Part shown: positions 1 through 7,238 of the stretch, one piece after another | How positions within the stretch are numbered: the stretch's first letter is position 1 | Layout: every line of letters begins with the position of its first letter | Origin: Firmicutes bacterium HGW-Firmicutes-9 | GTDB lineage: Bacteria; Bacillota; Clostridia; Christensenellales; CAG-138 | NCBI GenBank assembly: GCA_002841395.1 | Contig: PGZM01000002.1 | Span: 566,201-630,200, forward strand | Reading direction: 5' to 3' | Length of the DNA stretch: 64,000 nt | Made by a program: the position numbers and the translations under genes | The notes under the pieces: generated by a model | The model's input: only the letters and a program-made list of their open reading frames with translations | Database searches by the model: none | Told to the model about the DNA's origin: nothing

Positions 1-211
1 CCTTAGGATCGTTCTCGATGACGGTCACTTCTTCCACGTGATACGAAAGCCAGATGGCGAGATCGCCCAATCCGCCGCCGCAGTTGAACACGCGCGAAGT
101 CGGCGGAAGATAGGCCGCGATCCGTTCCGCGATCCAGTAATAAAACTTGCTCTTTTTCGACGCATCGCTCATCCAGCGAATATGCGCATCCGTCCAAACG
201 AATTCTTCCAA
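1..211 (-). CDS. SAM-dependent methyltransferase, N-terminal fragment
   Basis: Only the first 70 residues lie in the window; the gene continues past base 1. A glycine-rich SAM-binding motif I (VFNCGGGLGDLAIW) followed by an acidic strand end (VTVIEND) is visible at about residues 43-68, as in class I methyltransferases; the substrate cannot be told. I chose the TTG at 209-211 because an AGGAG ribosome site (221-225) sits 9 nt upstream and the conserved reading continues from it. The first ATG in this frame lies about 12 codons downstream without such a site. It lies 49 bp behind tag and probably shares its transcript. Confidence 0.72.
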   Translation of the reverse strand, partial: MEEFVWTDAHIRWMSDASKKSKFYYWIAERIAAYLPPTSRVFNCGGGLGDLAIWLSYHVEEVTVIENDPK

Positions 212-260
212 CTCTTGTTTCTCCTATTGTGATATATAAATCTATGATTCTCTCGCGATG

Positions 261-857
261 TTACTCGCGCAAAAACGAATCTTCTGTGCAATCTTTCATC
301 AGCTCGTCATAGCGGAAGCACGATAAATCGTGTTCATTGACGATACCAGCCGCCTGCAGGAACGAATGAATCGTGACCGACCCCGCGTAACGCATGCCGC
401 GTTTCTTGAGATCCGCCGAGATTCGGTCGGAAATCGGGCTGGTCGCGCGCGGTTGATCGTCTGGACTCAGCACGATCTTACCACCGGAAAAGCTCCAAAG
501 ATAGTTGCAAAACGAGCCGTATTCCTCTTGAAGCGCAAGCACGATCTTTGCGTTGCTGATCGCGGCCTCGATCTTTCCTCGGCTACGGATGATGCCTGCG
601 TCCTGCAACAGAGCGGCAATCTTATTCTCGTCATATCGCGCAATCTTCTCGACATCAAAGCCGTCGAACGCGGCAGAAAACGCATCTCTCTTTTTTAGAA
701 GCGTGATCCAGGAAAGCCCCGCCTGAAACAACTCCAGCATAAACAGCGCGTACATGCTTTGATCGTCGCGAATCGGCGTGCCCCACTCTTCGTCGTGATA
801 GGCGCAATAGAGCGGGCTGTCTTCTCTTACCCAGAAACATCTCTTCTTTTGTTCCAT
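261..857 (-). CDS. tag: DNA-3-methyladenine glycosylase I
   Basis: Base-excision repair enzyme that removes 3-methyladenine from alkylated DNA. The 198-residue length is normal for Tag. The four zinc ligands of the family are present: Cys7 and His21 (in CAYHDEEWG) near the N-terminus, His176 and Cys180 (in NEHDLSCF) near the C-terminus. Glu42 followed by QAGLSW corresponds to the substrate-pocket Glu and Trp of the E. coli enzyme. It is first in a short minus-strand unit with the downstream methyltransferase. The ribosome site (GAGAG) is weak. Confidence 0.95.
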   Translation of the reverse strand: MEQKKRCFWVREDSPLYCAYHDEEWGTPIRDDQSMYALFMLELFQAGLSWITLLKKRDAFSAAFDGFDVEKIARYDENKIAALLQDAGIIRSRGKIEAAISNAKIVLALQEEYGSFCNYLWSFSGGKIVLSPDDQPRATSPISDRISADLKKRGMRYAGSVTIHSFLQAAGIVNEHDLSCFRYDELMKDCTEDSFLRE

Positions 858-906
858 GGCGTTTCTCTCGCTTTCGATGCTTTACCGTGTTTATGCGGCA
901 AAAAAC

Positions 907-934
907 ATTATAACACAGCAAACTCTCAACGCAA
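907..934 (-). promoter_or_regulatory. Promoter of tag
   Basis: On the minus strand a -10 box TATAAT (907-912) preceded by TGT (an extended -10) lies 16 bp from a weak -35 TTGCGT (929-934). The transcript would start about 45 bp ahead of tag. The -35 region abuts the terminator of the ABC permease gene. Confidence 0.6.
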
Positions 935-963
935 AACACCGCCGCATAATATATACGGCGGTG
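931..963 (-). terminator. Terminator of the ABC transporter operon
   Basis: Arms CACCGCCG (937-944) and CGGCGGTG (956-963) pair perfectly. On the minus strand they are followed by a short U run, directly after the permease stop at 982. Confidence 0.8.
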
Positions 964-981
964 CCTGACCTAATTATCTCG

Positions 982-3270
982 TTATCCTTGTGTCGTTGTC
1001 TCGGTCGCATCGCCGATGGAAGGTCCCTCCTGCGGGATGCCGCCGTACATGGTGTAGTTATACTCGTCCTGCATGGCTTTCCACTGTTTCAGAATCTCGA
1101 TGACGCGCACCTGATCCTCCGGCGAGAACGAACGGAAGCTCGGGTTATATGCGCTGATCGCGCCGCTCATACCGCCGTAAAGCACATCGCCGTTGCTCAC
1201 AAAGTAGATGCTGCCACCGGAAACAAACGAGTTTCCGCTTGAGACGAACTGCTGTTCAATGATGTCTCCGCCGATATACGAACCGTCATCGTTGTGTACC
1301 CTGCCGCTCCACGTCACATAGACGTTAAAATCGTTGGGGTTCGTCGTTGGCGTGCTCCTCATCAGAATCTCTGTGAACTCGTTGACGAGCGTTTGCATCT
1401 TTGTCTTGAGCTCCAGTGCAGCGTCATTCGGGTAGCGGTCAAAATAGAACGACATCGTCTGCCTGGTTCCGTCCGACATCGGTACGTTATACACCATCAT
1501 CGAGATATTGAAGTAATCCATATCCCGCGTGAGCGTCTCGGATTTATTTGCCATCTCCTGCAGGAGATCCAAATACTCATTTTTGCTGTGATTGTTCTGG
1601 TACTGCATCCAAGCAGTGGATGTCCGCGGCGTACCGAGACGAATCGTGTAGCTGTCCCAGTAGCGCATCATGCCGACATAACCCGCGGTGGAGATGTTGC
1701 CGTAGTTCTGCTCTTCATTCACCATATAGTTCATATATGGATCATAGATGCGATAGAAGTCGTTTGCGGGATAGCCGGTCTGCGGCAGCTCATCGTAATA
1801 CGCGCTCAGAATGACGCTGTTCTCCATGTATGCTTTATCATAGAGGTCTCCACCCTGCAGATAGCGCACGGAGCTTTGCGGCGGGAGCGTACGAATCGCC
1901 TCGTTAAAGTCGCTGTTCTGCTGGCAGTAATCCATCAGCGTGTTTTGGTTGAGGAACGTCAACACGCGGCTGAACTTTCTGCCGTCTTTGAGCACAAACG
2001 TGACCGGCTGCGTGCTCAGCATATAGCTTGACTGATCGTCATAGGTGTAGTTCAGATATCCCGCTCTGTGGATGGTCGCGACATTATCGCGCAGCGTCTC
2101 AACCGCATACTGGCGGATATCAGTCTCTGTGAACTGCACCTCTGAAACAAGATACTGCTGGTATGGGATATATTCCGTGCCGCGGCCAGCGCCATTGAGC
2201 TGCACATAGGCAACATCCTGCGTATTGGGCACAAAGTTTTGCATGGACTTTGCGGCGCTCGTCGTGCCGAAATACCCCGCGACACCAAGCGCAAGCGGAA
2301 CCAACAGCCACGGCAGCGAGATCAGCATTTTTTTCGTGCTGCGCAGCGCAACCAACTGATAGATGACATAGATACCGGCTGCGATGCCGACGACGATCGG
2401 TATGCTGATGTTCTGCTGCGAGACCACACCGGATGCAAACAGGATCACAACCGGAACCACGGCCGCGCAGGCAAAGACGGTCTGCATCGTCGCGCTCTTT
2501 GCGCCGTGCTCCGCCAGTTCTGACGCGCGCTTTGCAAACAGTACGCGCGCGAGCAGAAGTTCTGCGCCTACGATCACAGCAGAATAAAGCATGTTGATTG
2601 GATCATACAGCGTATGCCGCAGCATTGGACGCAAGAGCTGCGCAATCTGGCCGGTTGCGATATTTGTGACCGGCGTTAGATACCAGGGCAGATCGAGCCA
2701 GCTAATGATCTGCGTGTTGGCGACGATGCCGCGCGCAACTGCGAACTGCACAAATCTCACCAAACCGAACACCAACACGGTCAGCCCGAGCCCGGTGATC
2801 GCGGTGCCCGTGAGGCTCATTGCAATCGCGCAGGCTGAAAACACCATCATTGTCGCAACCGTAAAGAACGGAACCGCGAGGAGCGCGTAGAGCTGCACAA
2901 ACGGCGTCTTTGTGATCGTGAAGATGATGACGGTCAGGAGCACGCTGGAGAGCACGGTCGCGGCAATCCAGGTCAGCGCAGCAAGCGTAATCGCCCAAAA
3001 GAGTTTTTTACGGGAAACGGGCAGGCTGTGATAAAAATCACTGTCCGTCCGCTTGTTCAAAAACGAAAAACCGTCCATCGCAAGCACGATGCCGCCCGCG
3101 TAAATAAACGCAATCAAGGGGCTGAACATCTTCGTGATACTCGGCACATTATCGTGATACAGCGCCGTGCAATATTGAATCGAAATCACCGCGCTGGCGA
3201 CGATGCTCAGCGCAAAAAGGATCAGACCCACGCGCGAAAGTTTTCGAATGGACTCCAGATACGGCTTCAT
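982..3270 (-). CDS. ABC transporter permease with large extracytoplasmic domain
   Basis: Membrane subunit of an ABC-2 type exporter, partner of the ATPase immediately upstream; the ATG overlaps the ATPase stop by 4 bp. Of 762 residues, about the first 340 form a hydrophobic half with several membrane segments, including a cluster around residues 15-45, 50-75 and 90-125. The segment DFYHSLPVSRKKLFW is typical of YtrC/YtrD-like permeases. The remaining 400 residues are soluble, Tyr/Asn/Gln-rich and probably face outside. The substrate is unknown; YtrA-type systems respond to cell-envelope stress, so this is an inferred role only. Confidence 0.85.
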   Translation of the reverse strand: MKPYLESIRKLSRVGLILFALSIVASAVISIQYCTALYHDNVPSITKMFSPLIAFIYAGGIVLAMDGFSFLNKRTDSDFYHSLPVSRKKLFWAITLAALTWIAATVLSSVLLTVIIFTITKTPFVQLYALLAVPFFTVATMMVFSACAIAMSLTGTAITGLGLTVLVFGLVRFVQFAVARGIVANTQIISWLDLPWYLTPVTNIATGQIAQLLRPMLRHTLYDPINMLYSAVIVGAELLLARVLFAKRASELAEHGAKSATMQTVFACAAVVPVVILFASGVVSQQNISIPIVVGIAAGIYVIYQLVALRSTKKMLISLPWLLVPLALGVAGYFGTTSAAKSMQNFVPNTQDVAYVQLNGAGRGTEYIPYQQYLVSEVQFTETDIRQYAVETLRDNVATIHRAGYLNYTYDDQSSYMLSTQPVTFVLKDGRKFSRVLTFLNQNTLMDYCQQNSDFNEAIRTLPPQSSVRYLQGGDLYDKAYMENSVILSAYYDELPQTGYPANDFYRIYDPYMNYMVNEEQNYGNISTAGYVGMMRYWDSYTIRLGTPRTSTAWMQYQNNHSKNEYLDLLQEMANKSETLTRDMDYFNISMMVYNVPMSDGTRQTMSFYFDRYPNDAALELKTKMQTLVNEFTEILMRSTPTTNPNDFNVYVTWSGRVHNDDGSYIGGDIIEQQFVSSGNSFVSGGSIYFVSNGDVLYGGMSGAISAYNPSFRSFSPEDQVRVIEILKQWKAMQDEYNYTMYGGIPQEGPSIGDATETTTQG

Positions 3271-4184
3271 GCGCGTTCGCCTCCTTTCAGTTCAGGCGCT
3301 TCAAAGGAATATCCCAGCGCCTCCATCTCATACAAAAATACTTCTTCCAGCGTCAGCGGAAGAATTTCCAGAATCAGCGGGTTCTGCGCCGCAATGGCAA
3401 GCTTCGCCTTCATGCTGTCTCCGCGAATAATCATGTTCGCAACGCTTCCCTGCTTGGAAAACGAGAGAATCTCCATATTGGAAAAACGCGAACGGTCATA
3501 GTCCTGCGCAAAGGCGACCTGCACCTTAAAGAGCGAAGTCTTGAGGTTCTGCACATCGCTTTCAAACACGATGCCGCCTTTATACAGCAGCGCGAGCTGG
3601 TCACAGGTGTCTTCCAGCTCTCGCAAGCTATGGCTCGTGATGACCGCGGTGCAGCCGCGCTCCAGCACGTCGTCATACAGCATGCCCTTGACGAGGTTAC
3701 GCATCACAGGATCGAGCCCGTCGAACGTTTCATCAAAGAAGACGTAATCCGTCATCGCGGAGAGTGCAAGAATCGTCGCGGCCTGCCTGCGCATGCCCTT
3801 GGAGAACGTGTTGAGCTGCCGTGTACGATCCAGCTTGAACGCCGCGCAGAGATCGTTAAACCGTTCGTTTGAAAAACGAGGATACATGGATTCATAGAGA
3901 AGCGCCATGCGGTTTAAGTTGCTCTGCGGTAAAAAATATAACTCGTCCGGTACGAAGACGCAGTGTTCCTTGACAACTGGGTTATCAAACACCTCTCCGC
4001 CGTTGATGGAGATATGCCCCTCGTCCGGCTTATAAATGCCGTTGCAGAGACGCAAAAACGTGCTCTTACCCGCGCCGTTTGCGCCGACAAGGCCGTAAAT
4101 ACAGCCTTGGGGGATGTTGCAGTTCAGATTCAGTAGCGCTTCTACCGTGCCAAAGCGCTTTGTGAGTTTTCGCGCTTTTATCAT
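3267..4184 (-). CDS. ABC transporter ATP-binding protein
   Basis: ATPase of the same exporter, 305 residues. Visible motifs in order: Walker A GANGAGKST (about residues 37-45), a divergent signature FSKGMRRQ, Walker B YVFFDETFDGLD and the switch His in ITSHS. Start ATG 4182-4184 forms an ATGA overlap with the GntR gene stop and has GGAAAG upstream. The reading frame is open for another 183 bases upstream but that portion overlaps the GntR gene and has no family similarity. The signature has Lys instead of the first Gly of LSGGQ. Confidence 0.92.
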   Translation of the reverse strand: MIKARKLTKRFGTVEALLNLNCNIPQGCIYGLVGANGAGKSTFLRLCNGIYKPDEGHISINGGEVFDNPVVKEHCVFVPDELYFLPQSNLNRMALLYESMYPRFSNERFNDLCAAFKLDRTRQLNTFSKGMRRQAATILALSAMTDYVFFDETFDGLDPVMRNLVKGMLYDDVLERGCTAVITSHSLRELEDTCDQLALLYKGGIVFESDVQNLKTSLFKVQVAFAQDYDRSRFSNMEILSFSKQGSVANMIIRGDSMKAKLAIAAQNPLILEILPLTLEEVFLYEMEALGYSFEAPELKGGERA

Positions 4185-4558
4185 GCGTCTGTTTCCTTTC
4201 CATATGCGACGTTGACCGCATGGAGGACCTGATCCTCCGGCATACCCGCCGCGCAGAGTTCTTCCGCTATTTTCTTTAATTCTTCGAGGCGTTCCTTCGT
4301 TCCTTCGCCAACAAGGCGAAATGCATCTGCCGTCACAAATCTTCCGTTTCCCGGTGCGCTGACGCATAGGCCGCGACGCTCCAGCTCGCTATATGCCTTT
4401 TGAAGCGTATTGGGGTTGACGGAAAGCTCTTGTGAAAGCGCGCGCACGGAAGGAAGCTGATCGCCTTCCTTTAGAATGCCGGAAGCGATCAGCCGCTGGG
4501 TCTGATCGATAATTTGTTCATAGATCGGCGTTCGTCCGAATCGATCGATTTGGAACAT
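4181..4558 (-). CDS. GntR-family transcriptional regulator, YtrA type
   Basis: A 125-residue repressor with the GntR winged helix (PIYEQIIDQTQRLIASG, then LPSVRALSQELSVNPNTLQ) and only a short C-terminal dimerisation tail, the layout of the YtrA subfamily. Members of this subfamily control adjacent ABC transporter genes. Here the gene is first in a three-gene operon with 4-bp overlaps at both junctions. A perfect inverted repeat lies between its promoter and its start, so autorepression of the whole operon is the natural reading. Ribosome site AAAGGAGG, start ATG. Confidence 0.93.
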   Translation of the reverse strand: MFQIDRFGRTPIYEQIIDQTQRLIASGILKEGDQLPSVRALSQELSVNPNTLQKAYSELERRGLCVSAPGNGRFVTADAFRLVGEGTKERLEELKKIAEELCAAGMPEDQVLHAVNVAYGKETDA

Positions 4559-4581
4559 CGCGCTGCCTCCTTTATCAGGGT

Positions 4582-4638
4582 AGTGTACTATCCGTTATAG
4601 TACACTTGAATATTACTTCGAAATCCGGCAAATGTCAA
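4582..4638 (-). promoter_or_regulatory. Promoter and GntR operator of the ABC operon
   Basis: On the minus strand -35 TTGACA (4633-4638) and -10 TAATAT (4610-4615) are 17 bp apart. Just downstream, covering the expected start of transcription, lies a perfect inverted repeat with 10-bp arms AGTGTACTAT (4582-4591) and ATAGTACACT (4597-4606) around 5 bp. YtrA-type repressors bind such sites. Promoter and operator quality are both high. Confidence 0.88.
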
Positions 4639-4791
4639 GCAGAAATGATGCACATTTGTGAAGAAATGTCGGTTTTTTCGCAACTTGTGGCGTAATTCAT
4701 GCCATTATTCCGGATATTTCCTGCTGAGTTGGGGAAAAAGCAAATTTGCGCGCAATTCTGCCGCTGTCCTGCCGCCGGAAGATATGATAAA

Positions 4792-5889
4792 ATGCCGACT
4801 ATGAACCAATCATACAAACCAAAGCAGAATCACTCGTTTGGCAAGAAACCCGACGACGACTGGGGATGGAATGAATCTCCGGAAGAACGCGCGCAGAAGC
4901 GGAAAGAGCGTATTACCATCGCCTCTCTCATTACGCTGCTGATCGCGGTACTTGCGATTCTCTTTACGTTGCTGCATCAGCAACTCGTGGGCGTTTTTAC
5001 AGACGCATCCGAGATTTCTCCGTCCTCCCTCTCGACGATCACACCCTCGACCACACAATTGGAAGAGGCTGCAGCGTCTGAAGCTACAGCTGCATTAGCG
5101 TCGCAATTGCCCCCCGTAGAATCAGGTCTTCTCGTCTCGTTTCTCGATGTAGGCCAGGGTGATAGCATCTTCCTGCGCTCCCCTTCCGGTAAGACCATGC
5201 TGGTAGATGGCGGTCCTGACGGGTCTTTCCCCGTGATTGATTCGTATCTGACGAACCTCGGCGTCGTGGGGCTGGATGTCCTTGTCGCCTCGCATCTGCA
5301 CGCGGATCACATCGGCGGGCTGATTCAGGTTGTGGATACCTATCCGATCGGAGACATCTACTTTCCATCGTTCGATGCCACAAGCGAAACGTATTTTCAG
5401 TTCATAGATGCCGTCAACGAGAGCCAGGCAAGTGTGCATCGCCCATATGCGGAGGTTGATACGCTCATCCCGTGGGACAGCGCGGTTGAAGTGCGGATTC
5501 TTTCGCCATATGAGACGATCTATGACGACTTTAACGATACGAGCTATATCATCCGCATCTCCTATGGCAACACCGCAGTATTGCTCACCGGCGACGCGAC
5601 GGAGCTCGCGGAGAAACTCGCGCTCAAGGCGCAGCCGAACCAATACTTTCGCGCGGATGTATTGAAGGTCGCGCACCACGGTTCTCGAGACGCAACGTTT
5701 GAAAAGTTTCTCGATGCGGTCTCTCCCGCCATCGCCGTGATTAGTCTTGGGAAAAACAACGACTATGGTCACCCGCACGACTCGCTGATGGATCGGCTGT
5801 TGGAGCGCGGCATCACAGTCTATCGGACGGACGAAAACGGAACCGTTACGCTCCTGCTTGACGGAACGAGCGTGACGGTGATAGAATAA
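4792..5889 (+). CDS. Membrane-anchored metallo-beta-lactamase-fold hydrolase, ComEC C-terminal-like
   Basis: A 365-residue protein with a basic N-terminus, one membrane segment (about residues 41-68) and an external metallo-hydrolase domain. The metal motif HLHADHIGG is near residue 167, LLTGDA near 265 and AHHGSRDA near 295. This matches the stand-alone hydrolase domain related to the C-terminus of ComEC, which in competence systems is thought to degrade one DNA strand; no channel domain is present. I use ATG 4792, 10 nt after GGAAG; ATG 4801 is the alternative, and a more upstream in-frame ATG (4699) lacks a ribosome site. Transcribed separately from the divergent GntR operon. Confidence 0.85.
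   Translation: MPTMNQSYKPKQNHSFGKKPDDDWGWNESPEERAQKRKERITIASLITLLIAVLAILFTLLHQQLVGVFTDASEISPSSLSTITPSTTQLEEAAASEATAALASQLPPVESGLLVSFLDVGQGDSIFLRSPSGKTMLVDGGPDGSFPVIDSYLTNLGVVGLDVLVASHLHADHIGGLIQVVDTYPIGDIYFPSFDATSETYFQFIDAVNESQASVHRPYAEVDTLIPWDSAVEVRILSPYETIYDDFNDTSYIIRISYGNTAVLLTGDATELAEKLALKAQPNQYFRADVLKVAHHGSRDATFEKFLDAVSPAIAVISLGKNNDYGHPHDSLMDRLLERGITVYRTDENGTVTLLLDGTSVTVIE
5858..5887 (+). promoter_or_regulatory. Promoter of the pheST T-box transcript
   Basis: -35 TTGACG (5858-5863) and -10 TAGAAT (5882-5887), 18 bp apart, overlapping the last codons and stop of the upstream hydrolase gene. The start of transcription would fall near 5894, just ahead of the T-box stem I. Confidence 0.65.
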
Positions 5890-5893
5890 CAAA

Positions 5894-6152
5894 AGATCAA
5901 TAGTAGGCTAAGAAGGGGAAAAATTCTTACAATACGCTGATAAGAGAGCACCGTCACCGGCTGAAAGCGGCGCGCGTAGAGAAGAATATCCAGTTCGCCC
6001 CGGAGCCTTGCCGGTGAACAGCGTTTGCGCTTTGTAGTTGGCAACGGGACCGCCCGATACAGCGGAATCGAGGCTTATCCCGTCCTGTACGGGCGAGCAA
6101 ACGAGGGTGGTACCACGACGCGATTCGTCCCTTTTGGGCGGGCGCTTTTTTT
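5894..6152 (+). promoter_or_regulatory. T-box leader with UUC (Phe) specifier
   Basis: The canonical T-box sequence GAGGGTGGTACCACG lies at 6103-6117. Stem I hallmarks are visible: AGTA near 5902, AGAGAG at 5943-5948 and the distal GGCTGAAAG at 5959-5967. On the 3' side, TTC (5994-5996) is followed by GCC and GGAGCC, the usual surroundings of the specifier codon. UUC is a phenylalanine codon and fits the downstream genes. A terminator stem (6120-6145, arms interrupted by two bulges) with seven T follows. Uncharged tRNA-Phe would stabilise the antiterminator and turn on pheST. Confidence 0.95.
6120..6152 (+). terminator. Regulated terminator of the T-box
   Basis: A 10-pair stem, arms 6120-6131 and 6136-6145, followed by a T tract. 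Its 5' arm begins right after the T-box sequence that forms the alternative antiterminator. Confidence 0.85.
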
Positions 6153-6194
6153 ATTTGGTAACATGCCATTTTGGCACAAGGAGGAAGAGAACAC

Positions 6195-7223
6195 ATGGGA
6201 ATGATGGAGTCTCTCGCGCAACTGCGCGAGGAAGCCGAAGGCAAGCTAAAGGATGTACAGTCATCCGAAGAGCTGGAGCAGCTTCTGGTTGATGTACTCG
6301 GTAGAAACGGGTCGTTGACCTCGATTCTGCGCGCAATGGGCAAGCTCGCGAGCGAAGAGCGCGCCAGCGTCGGCGCATTTGCCAATAAGGTAAAGAGCTC
6401 GCTGGAAGCGGTTGTCGCCGAAAAACGCGCGGCACTTGGCGAAATTGCCAAGCAGCGTCGCTTTGCCGAAGAAGCGTTGGACGTCACCGCGCCCGGACAG
6501 CTTGCTGACCCGCTGGGTAGGTTGCATCCGATGACGCAGACGTATCGCCTGATTCGCGACGCGCTGGTCGGCATGGGCTTTTCGATGTTTGACGGCCCCG
6601 AAATCGAGCTGGACGATAACAACTTCACGCTCCTGAACCTGCCGAAGGATCACCCCGCGCGTGATATGCAGGACACGTTCTATATCAACGAAAACGTGGT
6701 TCTGCGCACGCATACCTCGCCTTGCGAGATCCGCGCGCTGACCACGCTCACACCGCCGTTCCGGCTGCTGATGCCGGGTCGCGTATTCCGCGTAGACGAA
6801 GTGGACGCGAGCCATTCCCCCGTCTTCCATCAGATCGAAGGGTTTGTGGTCGACAAGGGATTGACGCTGGGTGATCTCAAGGGCATTCTCGACTCGTTTG
6901 TACATGCCGTGTTCGGCGAGGATGTCAAAACCCGCCTTCGTCCCAGCTATTTCCCATTCACGGAACCGTCGGCTGAGCTGGACGTCTCCTGCTCGATCTG
7001 CGGTGGCAAGGGCTGCCGCGTCTGTAAGGGCACGGGCTGGATCGAAATCCTCGGCTGCGGCGTGACCAACCCGCACGAAATTGCCAATTGCGGTTATGAC
7101 CCGAAGGTCTGGACGGGGCTTGCGTTCGGACTCGGCGTAGACCGCATGGCAAACCTCAAGTTCGGCATCAACGACATCCGGCTTGAGTATGAAAACGACG
7201 CGCGCTTCCTGCGCCAGTTCTAA
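6195..7223 (+). CDS. pheS: Phenylalanine--tRNA ligase alpha subunit
   Basis: Catalytic subunit of the alpha2-beta2 synthetase, 342 residues, the usual bacterial length. An N-terminal coiled coil is followed by the class II core: motif 2 (FRVDEVDASHSPVFHQIEG) and motif 3 (GLGVDRMANLKFGINDIR). The cysteine-rich insert GGKGCRVCKGTGWIEILG is typical of PheS. The ATG at 6195 follows AAGGAGG (6178-6184) by 10 nt; ATGs at 6201 and 6204 are also possible. Translation is preceded by the T-box. pheT follows after 15 bp. Confidence 0.97.
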   Translation: MGMMESLAQLREEAEGKLKDVQSSEELEQLLVDVLGRNGSLTSILRAMGKLASEERASVGAFANKVKSSLEAVVAEKRAALGEIAKQRRFAEEALDVTAPGQLADPLGRLHPMTQTYRLIRDALVGMGFSMFDGPEIELDDNNFTLLNLPKDHPARDMQDTFYINENVVLRTHTSPCEIRALTTLTPPFRLLMPGRVFRVDEVDASHSPVFHQIEGFVVDKGLTLGDLKGILDSFVHAVFGEDVKTRLRPSYFPFTEPSAELDVSCSICGGKGCRVCKGTGWIEILGCGVTNPHEIANCGYDPKVWTGLAFGLGVDRMANLKFGINDIRLEYENDARFLRQF

Positions 7224-7238
7224 GGGAGGAAAACATTT

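Noticed and set aside
4185..4367. Upstream extension of the ABC ATPase
   Set aside because: Overlaps the GntR gene in another frame and has no ATPase similarity; the ATGA overlap at 4181-4184 explains the true start.
4699..4791. Upstream extension of the metallo-hydrolase
   Set aside because: In frame but without a ribosome site and lying over the intergenic region; the start at 4792 has GGAAG at good spacing.
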